A stretch of DNA of 64,000 bases from JAYZQT01 sp036136335 (GCA_036136335.1 JAYZQT010000054.1:55459-119458), one strand, 5' to 3'; shown: positions 17,113 to 26,274, counted from the first letter of the stretch. Numbers and translations are program-made. Notes: generated by a model from the sequence alone, not told the origin.

Positions 17113-18111
17113 TCACGAGAGCCCGGTGCGTAAAACATCATGTATATGAACAATCCCTTTTGGCTTACCATCGGCCACGACGAAGAAGCTAGTGATTTTA
17201 CTGTCGTTCATCATACCTAAGACCTGCGCGAGCAAAATACTGTCGGTAACCGACTTTGGGTTAGGCGTCATTACTTCGCCTGCAGTCATTGAAAGAATAT
17301 CGCCCTCCATATTCCGCCGTAAATCACCATCAGTGATGATACCGACAAGGCGGTCATCGTCGGACCGGACGCCTACACAACCCAAGTGTTTGGCCGTCAT
17401 TTCAATTATGGTTTCGGTCATAGGGGTGTCTAGGTTAACTAACGGTATTTCGTTGCCAGTGCGCATTATATCAGCGGCTTTAAGGAGACGTGTTCCCAAA
17501 TGTCCGCCGGGATGCAGTAAATGAAAATCATCAAGTGAAAATCCACGGCGCTCGAGCAAGGCTACAGCAATAGCATCACCAAGCGCCAACATAACAGTGG
17601 TTGAGGTAGTGGGCGCGAGCCGCAGCGGGCAGGCTTCCGGGTTGTCCGGTATAACGAGCAACACGTCAGCCGCCATGGCTAGGGTGCTATCGGGATTACC
17701 AGAAACAGATATGAGGGGGATTCTTCTTACTTTACCGTAGGCAACTATATCAGAGAGTTCGGAAGTTTCCCCGGAATTGGACATGGCCACCAAAATATCT
17801 TCACCTGTGATCATACCGAGATCACCGTGGCTGGCCTCGCCCGGATGAACGTATTGCGCGGGGGTTCCGGTCGACGCTAGGGTAGCTGCAATTTTGTGGG
17901 CAATATGGCCACTTTTACCCATGCCAGTGACTATTACCCGCCCGCTAATGTTCTCGATTAAATCGATCGCTCGAGTAAAGCTATCGTCTAGCGCATTTGA
18001 CAGGTTCCTGAGACCATCGATTTCCGTCTCAAGAACTCGTCGCGCTGATCTTAGGGCGGTCGCAGGATCAGAGGAACTACCCTCTACAACCATGTTTCTG
18101 GCGTTGGCCAT
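17113..18111 (-). CDS. kdsD: D-arabinose 5-phosphate isomerase (KpsF/GutQ family)
   Basis: The 332-residue enzyme converts ribulose-5-phosphate to arabinose-5-phosphate, the first step of KDO synthesis. An N-terminal SIS domain contains GRVIVTGMGKSGHIAHKIAATLASTGTPA and HPGEASHGDLGMI. Two CBS domains follow (about residues 205-325). The ATG at 18111 was chosen; the frame remains open to a TTG at 18174, and an AGGAG lies 15 nt before the ATG, so the start is uncertain by up to 21 codons. The gene leads lptC-lptA-lptB and follows rnd, linking KDO supply to LPS export. Confidence 0.93.
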   Translation of the reverse strand: MANARNMVVEGSSSDPATALRSARRVLETEIDGLRNLSNALDDSFTRAIDLIENISGRVIVTGMGKSGHIAHKIAATLASTGTPAQYVHPGEASHGDLGMITGEDILVAMSNSGETSELSDIVAYGKVRRIPLISVSGNPDSTLAMAADVLLVIPDNPEACPLRLAPTTSTTVMLALGDAIAVALLERRGFSLDDFHLLHPGGHLGTRLLKAADIMRTGNEIPLVNLDTPMTETIIEMTAKHLGCVGVRSDDDRLVGIITDGDLRRNMEGDILSMTAGEVMTPNPKSVTDSILLAQVLGMMNDSKITSFFVVADGKPKGIVHIHDVLRTGLS

Positions 18112-18239
18112 CTTTGGATCCAGTAACTCCTGTAGCTTATCGTAACGGAATTCGGCGACTGCGGCGAGCCCCAAGGTTATACAAATCGTATATCGGACCC
18201 CACGTCCTCAACACCTCAATGCAGTCCTTGTGGGGCAAG

Positions 18240-18884
18240 TTAGTGAGCAAAAATATCCACCTGAGACCAACCAGCGAGATCTAGTTCCGCACGATGGCAA
18301 AGGTAGTCGAAACATGCCTGCGCCAACTTGACCCGACCTTCTCGTTCTAACATTTCATCCAGCCTTTGCTTCAGTAGATGTAGATGCAGAACATCGGACG
18401 CTGCGTAAGCGATCTGCTGGTCTGTCAATTCCGCAGCTCCCCAGTCGGAAGCCTGTTGTTCTTTGGAAAGGTCTACGCTCAACAGTTCGCGACACAGGTC
18501 CCTTAAACCGTGCCGATCCGTATAGGTCCTCACTAGTTTAGATGCAATCTTCGTACAATAAACTGGACCAGTTGTGACCCCCAGGTAGCGCCTAATTACG
18601 GCGATATCGAACCTCCCAAAATGAAATATTTTAAGTATGGCTGGATCAGTAAGCAGCGCGGTTAGTCGGGGGGCGTCAAACCCAGCCCCCGCAAACTTCA
18701 CTAGGTGGGCATTGCCATCACCGCTCGACAGTTGGACCAAGCAAAGCCGATCTCGATGGAGATCCAGACCCATTGTTTCTGTATCTATTGCCACCGTTGT
18801 ACCTAAATTAATATTTTCGGGTAGGTCCCCATGATGGAGTGCAATCGCCACGTTATCTCCGTTTGTTTTTGTACGGTCCTGCAT
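18240..18884 (-). CDS. Ribonuclease D-like 3'-5' exonuclease
   Basis: The 214-residue protein consists of a single DEDDy exonuclease domain. AIDTETMGLDL (Exo I) lies at about residues 33-43, FHFGRFDIAVIRRYL (Exo II) follows, and QQIAYAASDVLHLHLL (Exo III with the Tyr) is at about 158-173. It lacks the HRDC domains of full-length RNase D, as is typical for this short alphaproteobacterial form. It probably trims RNA 3' ends. The ATG at 18884 was preferred over a TTG 9 codons upstream. It precedes kdsD on the same strand. Confidence 0.9.
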   Translation of the reverse strand: MQDRTKTNGDNVAIALHHGDLPENINLGTTVAIDTETMGLDLHRDRLCLVQLSSGDGNAHLVKFAGAGFDAPRLTALLTDPAILKIFHFGRFDIAVIRRYLGVTTGPVYCTKIASKLVRTYTDRHGLRDLCRELLSVDLSKEQQASDWGAAELTDQQIAYAASDVLHLHLLKQRLDEMLEREGRVKLAQACFDYLCHRAELDLAGWSQVDIFAH

Positions 18885-18911
18885 AGCTATACCAGGACAA
18901 ATCGACTGCAA

Positions 18912-19248
18912 AGTAAAACCTGATGTTTAAGAACACCCCAAAGTTTTGCGGAGCGTGTGGCCGCTAGTCCATGAAGGAAAAATAACGGAAAGTTGGACCT
19001 TTGAAAGCTTTGCCCCACTCTTTGATCAACTCCTTAATTCAACGGCATGCTTCTTATACCCGTCTGAAATTCTAGTAAAGGGAATCCGTGCTGAGCCAAA
19101 CATTAATACTATCAGAGCGTAACAGGGAAGGTACCTTGTTTCCTCTATGGGGTCGTACTCTATAAAATTGGATTACCCCAACAATAAAAGTGTTTGATCA
19201 AAAAATATTGGTTTCGTAGGCGCAGTTTATAACCGTAGTGAATCAGAA
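18912..19248. other. Intergenic spacer, no gene seen
   Basis: About 340 bp separate the rnd-like gene from the PqqC-like gene, both leftward. No coding frame with a start signal and no terminator hairpin was found. The rnd-kdsD-lpt promoter is expected here. Confidence 0.5.
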
Positions 19249-19962
19249 CTAGGCTTTAACGTCATTGGTGAGCTTCATCGCTTGTTTGTATATGTCATCA
19301 TACATGAGTTGTTGTATCTGGAGCATTTGCCGAACAACTTTGAGTACCAACCTCCGGTCTTCATCCGTCCTCGCAAACTGATCCAATAATTTGACTCCAA
19401 CATCGGAATGCTCTTCGTCAGCACTGTCGTGAATAACCCAATATGCAACGGCTTCATCCGACAGCCCAAATTGTTCTTGGAGCCTGTGGGCGATTTTAAT
19501 GTAAAGTCCTGGAATTGCCGCCTCCCCGGCCAACATATGTGCAGCGACGCCCTCTAGGAACGTTTTGCTACAGATATTCGTAAAATAAGCCTGGAATGCT
19601 ACAACTCCCGCGCAATATGGTGGATCATACATTTCTGTAGGCTCAAGCCCCATCCCCTTCGCGTAATTGAGATAAAGACGATGGTGCGAAATTCCGCCTG
19701 ACATCAACCGCCCAGTTGCTTCCTCATATGCAACCTCTGCAATTAGTTCACGCCACGCCGGATCCGGACATATCCTATAAAGATTGCCGTGATAATTATG
19801 GTTGTGCAGCGGAATACCACCATGTTGTTTGCAAACATACCGCGACTGTTCGTAATTCCAGCTACCTTCCACCATCGCCACCCAGAGCGGATGGCCGTAC
19901 ATAGGGATTTCGTTATGAATTTGTTCAATTTCGTTGAGGACGTTCTGTGTCGTCATAACCAT
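19249..19962 (-). CDS. TenA/PqqC-fold protein, possible heme-oxygenase-like diiron enzyme
   Basis: The 237-residue all-helical protein belongs to the TENA/THI-4/PQQC superfamily (iron-containing redox enzyme type). Candidate metal ligands are E80/E81 in AYEEATGR, H93/H94 in SHHRLYL, E147 in LAGEAAIP, H178 in WVIHDS, and D182/E184/H185 in DEEHSD. This spacing resembles heme-oxygenase-like diiron oxidases rather than cofactor-free PqqC. No other pqq or thiamine genes are near. GGGAG lies 8 nt before the ATG at 19962. The function is unknown: an oxidase or oxygenase acting on a small molecule is inferred from fold and residues only. Confidence 0.78.
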   Translation of the reverse strand: MVMTTQNVLNEIEQIHNEIPMYGHPLWVAMVEGSWNYEQSRYVCKQHGGIPLHNHNYHGNLYRICPDPAWRELIAEVAYEEATGRLMSGGISHHRLYLNYAKGMGLEPTEMYDPPYCAGVVAFQAYFTNICSKTFLEGVAAHMLAGEAAIPGLYIKIAHRLQEQFGLSDEAVAYWVIHDSADEEHSDVGVKLLDQFARTDEDRRLVLKVVRQMLQIQQLMYDDIYKQAMKLTNDVKA

Positions 19963-20029
19963 ATATGGATCTCCCGACTCTGACTTTCCAACAGTATGAA
20001 ATAATTTCCTGATTAGATAGAGTTAAGCC

Positions 20030-20155
20030 TCAGTCGATGTTCTTGGTCTTCTTGTCACCTTCGGCTAGCAACGGGGAGTAGGATTGGTCGCAAAAAACCC
20101 AACAGTGGTTCTTGGTTAGCTTGTGATCAGAGTGTTTGCGTCGCCCGACCCTCAT
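20030..20155 (-). CDS. Possible 41-residue small ORF
   Basis: The frame starts with ATG at 20155, encodes a basic, Cys/His-containing peptide beginning MRVGRRKHSDHK and ending EGDKKTKNID, and stops with TGA. Its composition looks protein-like, but no Shine-Dalgarno precedes it and I do not recognise it. It could be the remnant of a larger gene or chance. Confidence 0.2.
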   Translation of the reverse strand: MRVGRRKHSDHKLTKNHCWVFCDQSYSPLLAEGDKKTKNID

Positions 20156-20214
20156 GTAAAAATTTAAAAGACGTGGAATTTAAAGAGAACCACATAATCT
20201 CTGGATAAAATGGG

Positions 20215-20373
20215 ATGCAAGCTATGGGTTTTCTGCAATGGCACAACTCTCCCATTAGTCAACACATCAAATTTCTTTTACCGATCGGTGTGATCGTTTG
20301 GGCTCATCTGGGCTATAGACAAGCTTGGTGGCACTATAGGGAACAGGTTCTTGATGCAGGTATGGAAAAATAA
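20215..20373 (+). CDS. Possible 52-residue small membrane protein or remnant
   Basis: The frame starts at ATG 20215 (or 20224). It encodes one membrane-like helix (IKFLLPIGVIVWAHLGY) followed by a polar tail (WWHYREQVLDAGMEK). No convincing Shine-Dalgarno is present. A second hydrophobic peptide broken by a frame change follows directly. This could be a two-gene small membrane operon in decay, located on the 3' side of tRNA-Leu. I do not recognise the family. Confidence 0.3.
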   Translation: MQAMGFLQWHNSPISQHIKFLLPIGVIVWAHLGYRQAWWHYREQVLDAGMEK

Positions 20374-20820
20374 AAACGCCCCGCAAAACAAAGAGTATCT
20401 AGGTTGGGTATGGAAAACGGTGGCCTTGGAATGTTTTCATAATTGGATTCGGTGTTTTTATCATCGGTGAAATTGTGCAATTTCTATTGGGGTAGATTGA
20501 ATACCTATTTGTCTTCGCAAGACCCTTAGCTGCTGTCAGATTTTCCTTATGAGGAAACTGACTGCTCGGCTTTTCTGACCTTTGCTGTTTTTTTGTATGT
20601 GCAGGGAAGTGTTGGAGTGCTGAAAACGAACAGCGATAGGAATTATTTGGATATTCAGGCCTTCTTATCTGCACATTCCAGCGGTAATTTCTTTTCGCAA
20701 AATGGCCATTTTCAACCGCACTGTGACAAAAATGTGACAAAAGGTTGAATCCCAAGAGAGCTTGAAAGACTGGATAACATCACTCGGAACAGGAAAGCCT
20801 TGGCTAGCCTGCAAAAAGCT

Positions 20821-20907
<87 letters not shown>

Positions 20908-21062
20908 ATCAATCCTGCAGAATGAACCAAACAAAGCGAGGATATGCAATCGAGACCGACGGTTGTCAACTGCTTTTACCGTATACGTTGACGCCCTTTG
21001 CAACACGCTTTAATAGCGTTTATGCGCGTTTCTGCATGTGGCGACACGGAGGCAAATCACTA

Positions 21063-21992
21063 ATGAATGTCGTAACGGTCTTTGGCGGATCAGGGTTTAT
21101 AGGACGGTATGTAGTTCGGAAACTGGCGAAAACTGGCGCCCGCGTCCGTGTGGCAATTCGTCGCCCTGACCGCTCGGGGTTTCTTAGACCAATGGGAGAC
21201 GTGGGGCAGATCGTACCGGTCGGTGCAAATGTCCGCAACGATGAATCGATTGTTGCAGCGGTTCAGGGGTCTGATACTGTTATCAACCTCGTGGGTGTTC
21301 TTTTTCCCTCGGGTCAGCAGTCATTCCAGCACCTCCAAGCAAACGGAGCCGAAAGGGTTGCTCGTTCCGCGCAAGCAGCCGGCGCTAAAACCTTGGTCCA
21401 CGTATCGGCATTAGGTGCGGATTTGAATTCGCGATCAATATACTCGTCAACCAAAGCTGCTGGAGAACAATTGGTAGCACGCGCCTTTCCAAGAGCAACA
21501 ATTATTAGGCCAAGCATCGTATTCGGACCTGAGGATAATTTTTTTAATAAATTTGCGGCACTCGCTCGGCTTAGCCCGGCACTCCCCCTGATTGGCGCCG
21601 GTCGCACAAAGTTTCAGCCTGTATATGTAGGAGATGTAGCCTCTGCAATTGTAAGGGCCGCGCAAAGCCCTAAAAACTTGACGACGTTTTATGAACTTGG
21701 CGGACCCCGTGTCTATAACTTCGCGACACTTATGAAAATGATGCTGGAGCAGATTGATCGTAGACGCATATTGGTCCCAATACCGTTCTCGGCCGCAACG
21801 ATCTTGGCCACCCTCACAGAACTTTCGCCAATCCCGGTTTTGACGCGTGACCAAGTCCGGCTATTAAGGCGCGATAATATTTTGCAGAACGATGCACCAG
21901 GGCTAAAAGATCTGGGTATTGAGGCAACGGCACTTGAAACCATTCTGCCCACGTATATGAAACGATTTCGTCGAGGCACCTGGCACACTTAA
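21063..21992 (+). CDS. NAD(P)-binding complex I NDUFA9-like protein
   Basis: The 309-residue atypical short-chain dehydrogenase has an N-terminal Rossmann motif VFGGSGFIGRYVVRKLAKTG (residues 6-25). HVSALGAD and the SIYSSTKAAGEQLV segment (Y-x3-K) follow, then RPSIVFGPEDNFFNKFA, typical of bacterial homologues of the complex I accessory subunit NDUFA9. Family members bind NADPH and are thought to stabilise complex I or act in quinone-related metabolism. GGAGG lies 10 nt upstream of the ATG at 21063; the frame is open further upstream only because it runs across the tRNA-Leu region. No nuo genes are present here. Confidence 0.9.
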   Translation: MNVVTVFGGSGFIGRYVVRKLAKTGARVRVAIRRPDRSGFLRPMGDVGQIVPVGANVRNDESIVAAVQGSDTVINLVGVLFPSGQQSFQHLQANGAERVARSAQAAGAKTLVHVSALGADLNSRSIYSSTKAAGEQLVARAFPRATIIRPSIVFGPEDNFFNKFAALARLSPALPLIGAGRTKFQPVYVGDVASAIVRAAQSPKNLTTFYELGGPRVYNFATLMKMMLEQIDRRRILVPIPFSAATILATLTELSPIPVLTRDQVRLLRRDNILQNDAPGLKDLGIEATALETILPTYMKRFRRGTWHT

Positions 21993-22004
21993 AATGAGAA
22001 ATCG

Positions 22005-22814
22005 TTAACTATAGACCCACGCAAGAATGACTACAGCAAGCACTACCCTGTAGATAACAAATGGGGCAAAAGTGGCGCGACGCAGCCATTTTATTAAAAA
22101 AATCATGGCGGCAAAAGCGGCCACAAATGCCATCACCCCGGCGGCGACCGCCTCAAAGACAACCTGCTCACTTCCGGATTCCAGCAGGTCTAATGTTGCA
22201 GCCGCTCCGGCCGCGATAATAGCAGGAATAGACAGGAGCATTGAAAAACGTGCAGCATCCACGCGCTCAAAGCCAAGCCAGCGGGCCATAGTGATTGTTG
22301 TGCCTGCACGGCTGGCGCCGGGAATAAGCGCGAATATTTGGGCACATCCTATTATTAGCGCCCGTCCCCAAGTCATATGTTCCAGCCGGTTAATCGTGAT
22401 CGTATATTTGTCAGCGAGGTATAACAGCCCGCCAAAGCCCAGCGTTGCCCAACCGACAACCGCAGGATCGCGGAGTGTATTGCCTGCGTACCGGTATACC
22501 AGAGCCCCGACAATCACCAGGGGTAACGTAGCAATTAGCATTTGCCCCAATAGCCTCAAACCAGCGTTGCGGCTGGTATTTTTTTGTCCAACGCCCCTCC
22601 GCGGCATTGACCAAATGTCACGCCAAAGAAAAACGATCACGGCCGCCAGTGTTCCCACGTGTACAGCCACATCAATTACCAGACCCTGATCACGCCACCC
22701 GGTAAGATTGGGAATAAGGATCAAATGGCCAGATGAACTGACTGGTAAAAACTCAGTTATCCCTTGGATTAATGCTATAATAACGAGTTGTGAAAGTGTC
22801 ACCAACTTCTCCAA
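22005..22814 (-). CDS. uppP: Undecaprenyl-diphosphatase
   Basis: The 269-residue polytopic membrane enzyme dephosphorylates undecaprenyl diphosphate to recycle the lipid carrier for peptidoglycan and O-antigen. The two active-site motifs are present: QGITEFLPVSSSGHLIL at about residues 17-33 (Glu-rich and PxSSxGH) and PGASRAGTTITMARWLG at about 165-181 (PGxSRxG). Several membrane helices are evident. It is convergent with the NDUFA9-like gene and divergent from the GST gene. The BacA/UppP assignment is strong by motif and length. Confidence 0.95.
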   Translation of the reverse strand: MEKLVTLSQLVIIALIQGITEFLPVSSSGHLILIPNLTGWRDQGLVIDVAVHVGTLAAVIVFLWRDIWSMPRRGVGQKNTSRNAGLRLLGQMLIATLPLVIVGALVYRYAGNTLRDPAVVGWATLGFGGLLYLADKYTITINRLEHMTWGRALIIGCAQIFALIPGASRAGTTITMARWLGFERVDAARFSMLLSIPAIIAAGAAATLDLLESGSEQVVFEAVAAGVMAFVAAFAAMIFLIKWLRRATFAPFVIYRVVLAVVILAWVYS

Positions 22815-22987
22815 ATGGACAACGAACCAATGAAAATGCCTTTACACGATCGTATCAACAATCTCCCCGCAAGACGATTGGCATTGGGTTTTTGTTTTGA
22901 AAGCGGTGCGCCTCGCCTGCGGTGTGTTTTTGCACAATAACAGGTTAGCCATTTTCGCAACGCTGTGCTTTGGTTAGACTGCGTGTA

Positions 22988-23656
22988 ATGCGGACGTTGT
23001 ATCATCTTTGGCTATCGCCGTTCTGCCGCAAGGCGCGTATTGCCCTCGCGGAGAAAAAACTTGAGTTTGAACTAAAAGCGGAAAACCCGGCCGAACGACG
23101 GGCGGAATTCCTAGCGCTTAACCCTGCGTGCGATTTACCGGTTCTAGTAGTGGATGGTGGCCCGGTAATAGCCAACTCGGGCGCTATCGGGGAATATCTG
23201 GAGGAGGTCTGTCCGGACCCCCCGCTATACCCGGGGGCTGCATCGGAGCGCGCGGAAATTCGAAGACTCATCGCTTGGTTCGACATTAAATTTAACCATG
23301 AAGTTACCACCAATCTCGTCGGTGAAAAGCTGTTAAAGCGGTTAATGCGTTTGGGGGCCCCAGATTCACGTGCAATTCGTGCAGGCAGGGCAAACTTTCA
23401 CATTCACATGGATTACATTGCATGGCTGACCGAGAGAAGAAACTGGTTGGGGGGCGAAGAGTTTTCAATGGCGGATATTGCCGCAGGGGCCCACATATCC
23501 TGCCTAGATTATATCAATGATGTCCCTTGGGCCGATCATGAACCCGCGAAACAGTGGTATGCTCGCCTTAAATCGCGCCCTTCTTTTCGAGCCATTTTAG
23601 CCGACCATATGCCGGGTGAACCCCCGCCGAAGCACTACGCCGACCTCGATTTTTGA
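22988..23656 (+). CDS. Glutathione S-transferase family protein
   Basis: The 222-residue protein has the N-terminal thioredoxin-like domain (LYHLWLSPFCRKARIALAEKKLEFEL) with a SPFC active-site region. It also has the NPACDLPVLVVDGGPVIANSGAIGEYLEE glutathione-binding segment and an all-helical C-terminal domain with EEFSMADIAAGAHISCLDYI. It is an FtsZ-localised or stringent-starvation-like GST-type protein by layout; the substrate is unknown. The ATG at 22988 gives the normal N-terminus; six extra upstream codons in frame are not needed. It is divergent from uppP with a 173-bp gap. Confidence 0.88.
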   Translation: MRTLYHLWLSPFCRKARIALAEKKLEFELKAENPAERRAEFLALNPACDLPVLVVDGGPVIANSGAIGEYLEEVCPDPPLYPGAASERAEIRRLIAWFDIKFNHEVTTNLVGEKLLKRLMRLGAPDSRAIRAGRANFHIHMDYIAWLTERRNWLGGEEFSMADIAAGAHISCLDYINDVPWADHEPAKQWYARLKSRPSFRAILADHMPGEPPPKHYADLDF

Positions 23657-23776
23657 GTGAATAAACACGTTTACATGAGAGCTTTGGTAGCATTCAACGC
23701 GCAATAACAACTCACTTCAACCGGCAGCGAAAAGATACAGCGTTCTGAACAATCCGATTGAGTTTAAGCTCGCGTC

Positions 23777-24586
23777 TTAGCGTGATTTTGATGTGATCCT
23801 AGATAAATTTCGGCGCGCCGCGGTCGCCGCTGGGGATCTTGCATTCTTTACAACTACCCACCGCCAATCGGCCGCGGCACCATTTTTATCACCCTGGAAC
23901 ATTTTGATATTTCCCCGCTCCAATAATGCATTGACATTCCCGGGCGCAATGGCAATTGCCCTCGCGATATCGTCTGCCGCAAGCACAAGGTTGCCGAGCC
24001 GGCGCCATGCTGTCGCTCTCAGTATAAGGGCGTTAATATGACGTGGGTCGAGATCGATTACGCTGTTGAGATCGTCAATCGATCGCCAGTAATCACCGTC
24101 GCCGGCACGAGTGACCGCTCGATCAAGAAACAGATCAATCCTCGGTCCACCTATTTGCAGTGCACGGGTTTGTGCAGCAATCGCTTCTTTTGTCTTGCCA
24201 GCAATCAACCATGCCTGACCAGCCTGGGCTAGAAGGTCTGCTCTTATTTGTTTGCCTGACTGTCCGGTTGTGGCCGCAAGGGACTCTAACTCGGTTGCAG
24301 CGGAAACGTAGGCACCACTGTTTAGGAGGGCAACAGCCCTACAGTGCAGTGCGCCGTCGTTTTCCCCTGACCGCAACCATTGTGCTGCCGCGACGATTGC
24401 TTTTCTGGGTTCGGAACGGGCAAGCGACATGCAGTCAGCATACATTTTTGCCGGTTCAGCAACGATTGATTGCATCAGTGCCGTTGGTGGCTGTCCACTC
24501 GCCGCGGTAGGGCCGACGCTAATAACGATTACCAATAGGATCGTATAGATTCGAGTGTGGGGTAGAACTTGCGATTTTTTTTGCAT
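23777..24586 (-). CDS. Exported TPR-repeat protein
   Basis: The 269-residue protein begins with a signal peptide (IYTILLVIVISVGPTAASG, about residues 13-31) and then carries several TPR units. Clear ones are ADLLAQAGQAWLIAGKTKEAIAAQTRALQI, then DYWRSIDDLNSVIDLDPRHINALILRATAWRRLGNLVLAADDIARAIAIAPGNVNALLERGNI. TPR proteins act as scaffolds; no partner can be assigned. The ATG at 24586 fits the signal peptide. The frame is open 60 codons further upstream but would overlap the 5' part of the divergent gene at 24647. Confidence 0.8.
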   Translation of the reverse strand: MQKKSQVLPHTRIYTILLVIVISVGPTAASGQPPTALMQSIVAEPAKMYADCMSLARSEPRKAIVAAAQWLRSGENDGALHCRAVALLNSGAYVSAATELESLAATTGQSGKQIRADLLAQAGQAWLIAGKTKEAIAAQTRALQIGGPRIDLFLDRAVTRAGDGDYWRSIDDLNSVIDLDPRHINALILRATAWRRLGNLVLAADDIARAIAIAPGNVNALLERGNIKMFQGDKNGAAADWRWVVVKNARSPAATAARRNLSRITSKSR

Positions 24587-24646
24587 TAGGCATAAATTCG
24601 GGCCTATCAAATTTGAAAGCAAGCCCGTACTGATGACCTTCCTAAA

Positions 24647-25516
24647 ATGATGAATTTCAATACCCTTTTTTGTTTTGGTATAGGATACTGTGCAATGGCA
24701 CTTTCGCGCCGCCTCGATGCCGCGGGCTGGACAATCCGCGGCACCTGTCGTCAGGCGGGGCGGCAAAATGCTCTTTCTGCACTTGGAATCAACGCAGCGC
24801 TATTTGATGGCTCCAGAGCGATGGATCACGGTATAATCCTCGACGGCGTAACACATGTTCTGATTTCGATTCCACCTGACAATTTTGGCGACCCGGCATT
24901 TCGGCATCACGCAGAACACATTGCCGAAAGTGGAAGCGTCAAATGGGTGGGGTACCTTTCAACGACAGGCGTATACGGGAACCAACACGGAAACTGGGTC
25001 GATGAAACAACAATTCTTAAACCTTCCAGCACACGTAGCAAACGTCGTGTGGTCGCCGAAGAAACCTGGCGAAATTGGGGCGCAGATACAGGAATTCCAA
25101 CCCAAATATTCCGCTTAGCCGGCATATATGGGCCCGGTCGATCCGTAGCAGATAAGATCAAGTCAGGTACCGCACAAAGAATCGCCAAGCCAAGCCATCT
25201 ATTTTCGCGCATTCACGTGGAAGACGTTGCGACAGTTCTTGCTGCCTCCATCACCCAGCCAGAGCAGGGGGGTTTATACAATGTTTGTGACGACGAACCT
25301 GCAACCCCATCGGATGTAGTCGCCTATGCCTCCGAATTAATGGGCCGAAAGCCCCCGCCAGAAATTAGTCTCGACCAAGCCAACCTATCACCAATGGCAA
25401 AGAGTTTTTGGGCCGACAACCGGAAAGTCCGCAATGAGCGGATCAAGGATCGTCTTGGGGTGGAGCTTGCCTTCCCGAACTACCGCACGGGATTGCGTGC
25501 AATTTTGGGAAGTTAA
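24647..25516 (+). CDS. SDR-family NAD(P)-dependent protein, YeeZ-like
   Basis: The 289-residue protein is an atypical short-chain dehydrogenase/epimerase. The cofactor loop reads CFGIGYCAMALSRRL (G-x-G-x2-A form), a YLSTTGVYGN segment stands in the active-site region, and RLAGIYGPGRS with FSRIHVEDVA follows, as in the YeeZ group. It lacks a clear Y-x3-K catalytic pair, so catalytic activity is unproven. Two adjacent ATG codons begin the frame. Its stop overlaps the convergent ABHD10-like gene by 4 nt. Confidence 0.82.
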   Translation: MMNFNTLFCFGIGYCAMALSRRLDAAGWTIRGTCRQAGRQNALSALGINAALFDGSRAMDHGIILDGVTHVLISIPPDNFGDPAFRHHAEHIAESGSVKWVGYLSTTGVYGNQHGNWVDETTILKPSSTRSKRRVVAEETWRNWGADTGIPTQIFRLAGIYGPGRSVADKIKSGTAQRIAKPSHLFSRIHVEDVATVLAASITQPEQGGLYNVCDDEPATPSDVVAYASELMGRKPPPEISLDQANLSPMAKSFWADNRKVRNERIKDRLGVELAFPNYRTGLRAILGS

Positions 25517-26274
25517 ATGTCTTCGATTAGTTCACCGAGCATCAGCCTGAGATGCGCGAGGTCCTGATCTCGCGACAGGCGATGCCCACCATCCTTGATC
25601 AGCAAAATGTGCACGTCTTCGGAGAGTATTCTCTCCGCAATTCGGCTAGTGGTCATCCACGGCACAGATTCGTCACACATACCGTGTATTAGCCGGATTG
25701 GACAATGCAGGGGGATAGGTCGCCGCAACAGAAGATGGTTCCGCCCTTCCTCTATCAGCTTTTTAGTTATTGCATAGGGTTGTTCACCGTATTCAGAGGG
25801 GCTGAAGTAGACGCCATCCTCTTTCAAGGTCGCGCGGATGGAGTTGTCCAAGCGGTCCCATATCAAATCTTCAGTAAAGTCAGGTGCGGCCGCAATCCCG
25901 ATCATGCCAGCTACACGCTCAGGACGAGCCAGCGCGGTGAGAAGCATAATCCAGCCTCCCATAGATGAGCCCATCAAAACTTGCGGGCCATCCGTACAGA
26001 AATCTAATACAGCCAGTGCGTCGGAAGCCCAGGCACCGATGGTGCCATCCGCAAACCTCCCTGAGGAATCACCGTGCCCTCGATAATCAAATCGAACGAA
26101 CGCCCTTCCAGCCTTCTCGCAATATTTCTCAATGTTTATTGCTTTCGTGCCACACATGTCTGACATGAAGCCGCCCAAAAACATAACACCCGGCTTCTTG
26201 CCGTCGAGCCGACGATAGGCGATTGTGACACCTCCGTCACATGTTAGAATTTCACTGGGTTTCTTTTTTATCAC
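25513..26274 (-). CDS. Alpha/beta hydrolase, ABHD10-like
   Basis: The 253-residue hydrolase has a complete triad. The nucleophile Ser lies in LMGSSMGGW at about residues 100-108, the acid in HGMCDESVPW at about 214-223, and His in KDGGHRLS at about 237-244. The FLGGFMSDMCGTKAINIEKYCEKAGRAFVRFDYRGHGDS segment is characteristic of the ABHD10 group, whose mitochondrial member is a depalmitoylase. A thioesterase or carboxylesterase role is inferred. It is convergent with the preceding gene, with a 4-nt overlap. Confidence 0.87.
   Translation of the reverse strand: MIKKKPSEILTCDGGVTIAYRRLDGKKPGVMFLGGFMSDMCGTKAINIEKYCEKAGRAFVRFDYRGHGDSSGRFADGTIGAWASDALAVLDFCTDGPQVLMGSSMGGWIMLLTALARPERVAGMIGIAAAPDFTEDLIWDRLDNSIRATLKEDGVYFSPSEYGEQPYAITKKLIEEGRNHLLLRRPIPLHCPIRLIHGMCDESVPWMTTSRIAERILSEDVHILLIKDGGHRLSRDQDLAHLRLMLGELIEDI

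Larger units (their letters stand above)
19963..20820. other. Long spacer between PqqC-like gene and tRNA-Leu
   Basis: This roughly 860-bp stretch has no well-supported gene. It contains two short open frames noted separately (20030-20155 minus, 20215-20373 plus). On the plus strand at about 20383-20500 a short membrane-helix-like reading (KEYLGWVWKTVALECF, then after a frame change IIGFGVFIIGEIVQFLLG and a stop) suggests a decayed small membrane gene. It lies immediately beyond the 3' end of the minus-strand tRNA-Leu. Confidence 0.4.
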
